NCBI RefSeq assembly: GCF_023502235.1
Contig: NZ_JAMFLY010000002.1
Coordinates: forward strand, 186,001 to 250,000
Direction: 5' to 3'
Length of the DNA: 64,000 nt
Source: Flagellimonas myxillae
GTDB taxonomy: Bacteria > Bacteroidota > Bacteroidia > Flavobacteriales > Flavobacteriaceae
The notes under the pieces are model-generated. The model had not been told where the DNA came from, ran no database searches, and was given only the letters and a program-made list of their open reading frames with translations. The position numbers and the translations under genes were made by a program. Of the stretch, positions 63,978-64,000 are shown one piece after another; within the stretch, counting starts at the first letter, position 1, and each line of letters begins with the position of its first letter.

Positions 63978-64000
63978 TAGTATGCATTAGTGGGACGTAA

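Overview
The window is a contiguous piece of a chromosome from a marine-type member of the Bacteroidota, most likely Flavobacteriaceae. The basis is family content rather than a marker gene: a SprE/PorW-like type IX secretion lipoprotein, families DUF6341, DUF6427, DUF6168, DUF4254, DUF4292 and DUF5687, a FecR/DUF4974 anti-sigma factor, a radical-SAM arsenosugar cluster, an F-type ATPase operon without the beta and epsilon genes, and promoters of the Bacteroidota TTTG / TAnnTTTG type. No rRNA, tRNA, CRISPR array, insertion sequence or prophage gene was seen.

Positions 1-14841 are the end of an exopolysaccharide (EPS) locus, all on the plus strand: an MBOAT O-acyltransferase (cut by the left edge) with its SGNH partner, a polysaccharide-lyase-like lipoprotein, a Wzx-type flippase, a sulfotransferase, an unknown lipoprotein, a GT2 glycosyltransferase, three consecutive O-antigen ligase/polymerase-like membrane proteins, a NodB-type deacetylase, a WecG/TagA/CpsF glycosyltransferase, an initiating phosphoglycosyltransferase and a UDP-xylose synthase. 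Together they suggest an acylated, sulfated, xylose-containing polymer. Positions 14899-19091 hold purD, DUF6341/DUF6427 genes and a DUF4254/GT9 pair.

Positions 19227-23744 (minus strand) carry a TetR regulator, an ArsS-type radical SAM protein, an AhpD-like protein, a TIGR04282-type glycosyltransferase and a PaaE-like reductase. Two matching palindromes (ACCGAC-N6-GTCGGT) lie upstream of tetR and at the start of the glycosyltransferase gene, and look like the operators of this small regulon. Positions 23867-30725 hold an ABC exporter pair, a cadherin/BspA-type lipoprotein gene broken by one in-frame stop, trhO and recA.

Positions 30804-37637 contain a lipoprotein, an ECF sigma factor abutting a protein with an inner-membrane segment plus an outer-membrane barrel-like domain (a candidate dual-membrane anti-sigma factor), a GAF/LytS-like kinase with a degenerate ATPase domain, and a GlxA-type regulator divergent from a four-gene cassette. 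Positions 37753-46584 run sprE, bactofilin, atpZ, DUF6168 and atpB-E-F-H-A-G, ending in a strong terminator.

The rest contains a sulfatase lipoprotein; a tight envelope/nucleotide operon (flippase, dut, TPR, sugar nucleotidyltransferase, TPR, DUF4292, EnvC-like, aldo/keto reductase); a thioesterase; a HU/SPOR protein; dprA; and, at the right edge, a FecR anti-sigma factor with a very large plug-domain surface protein.
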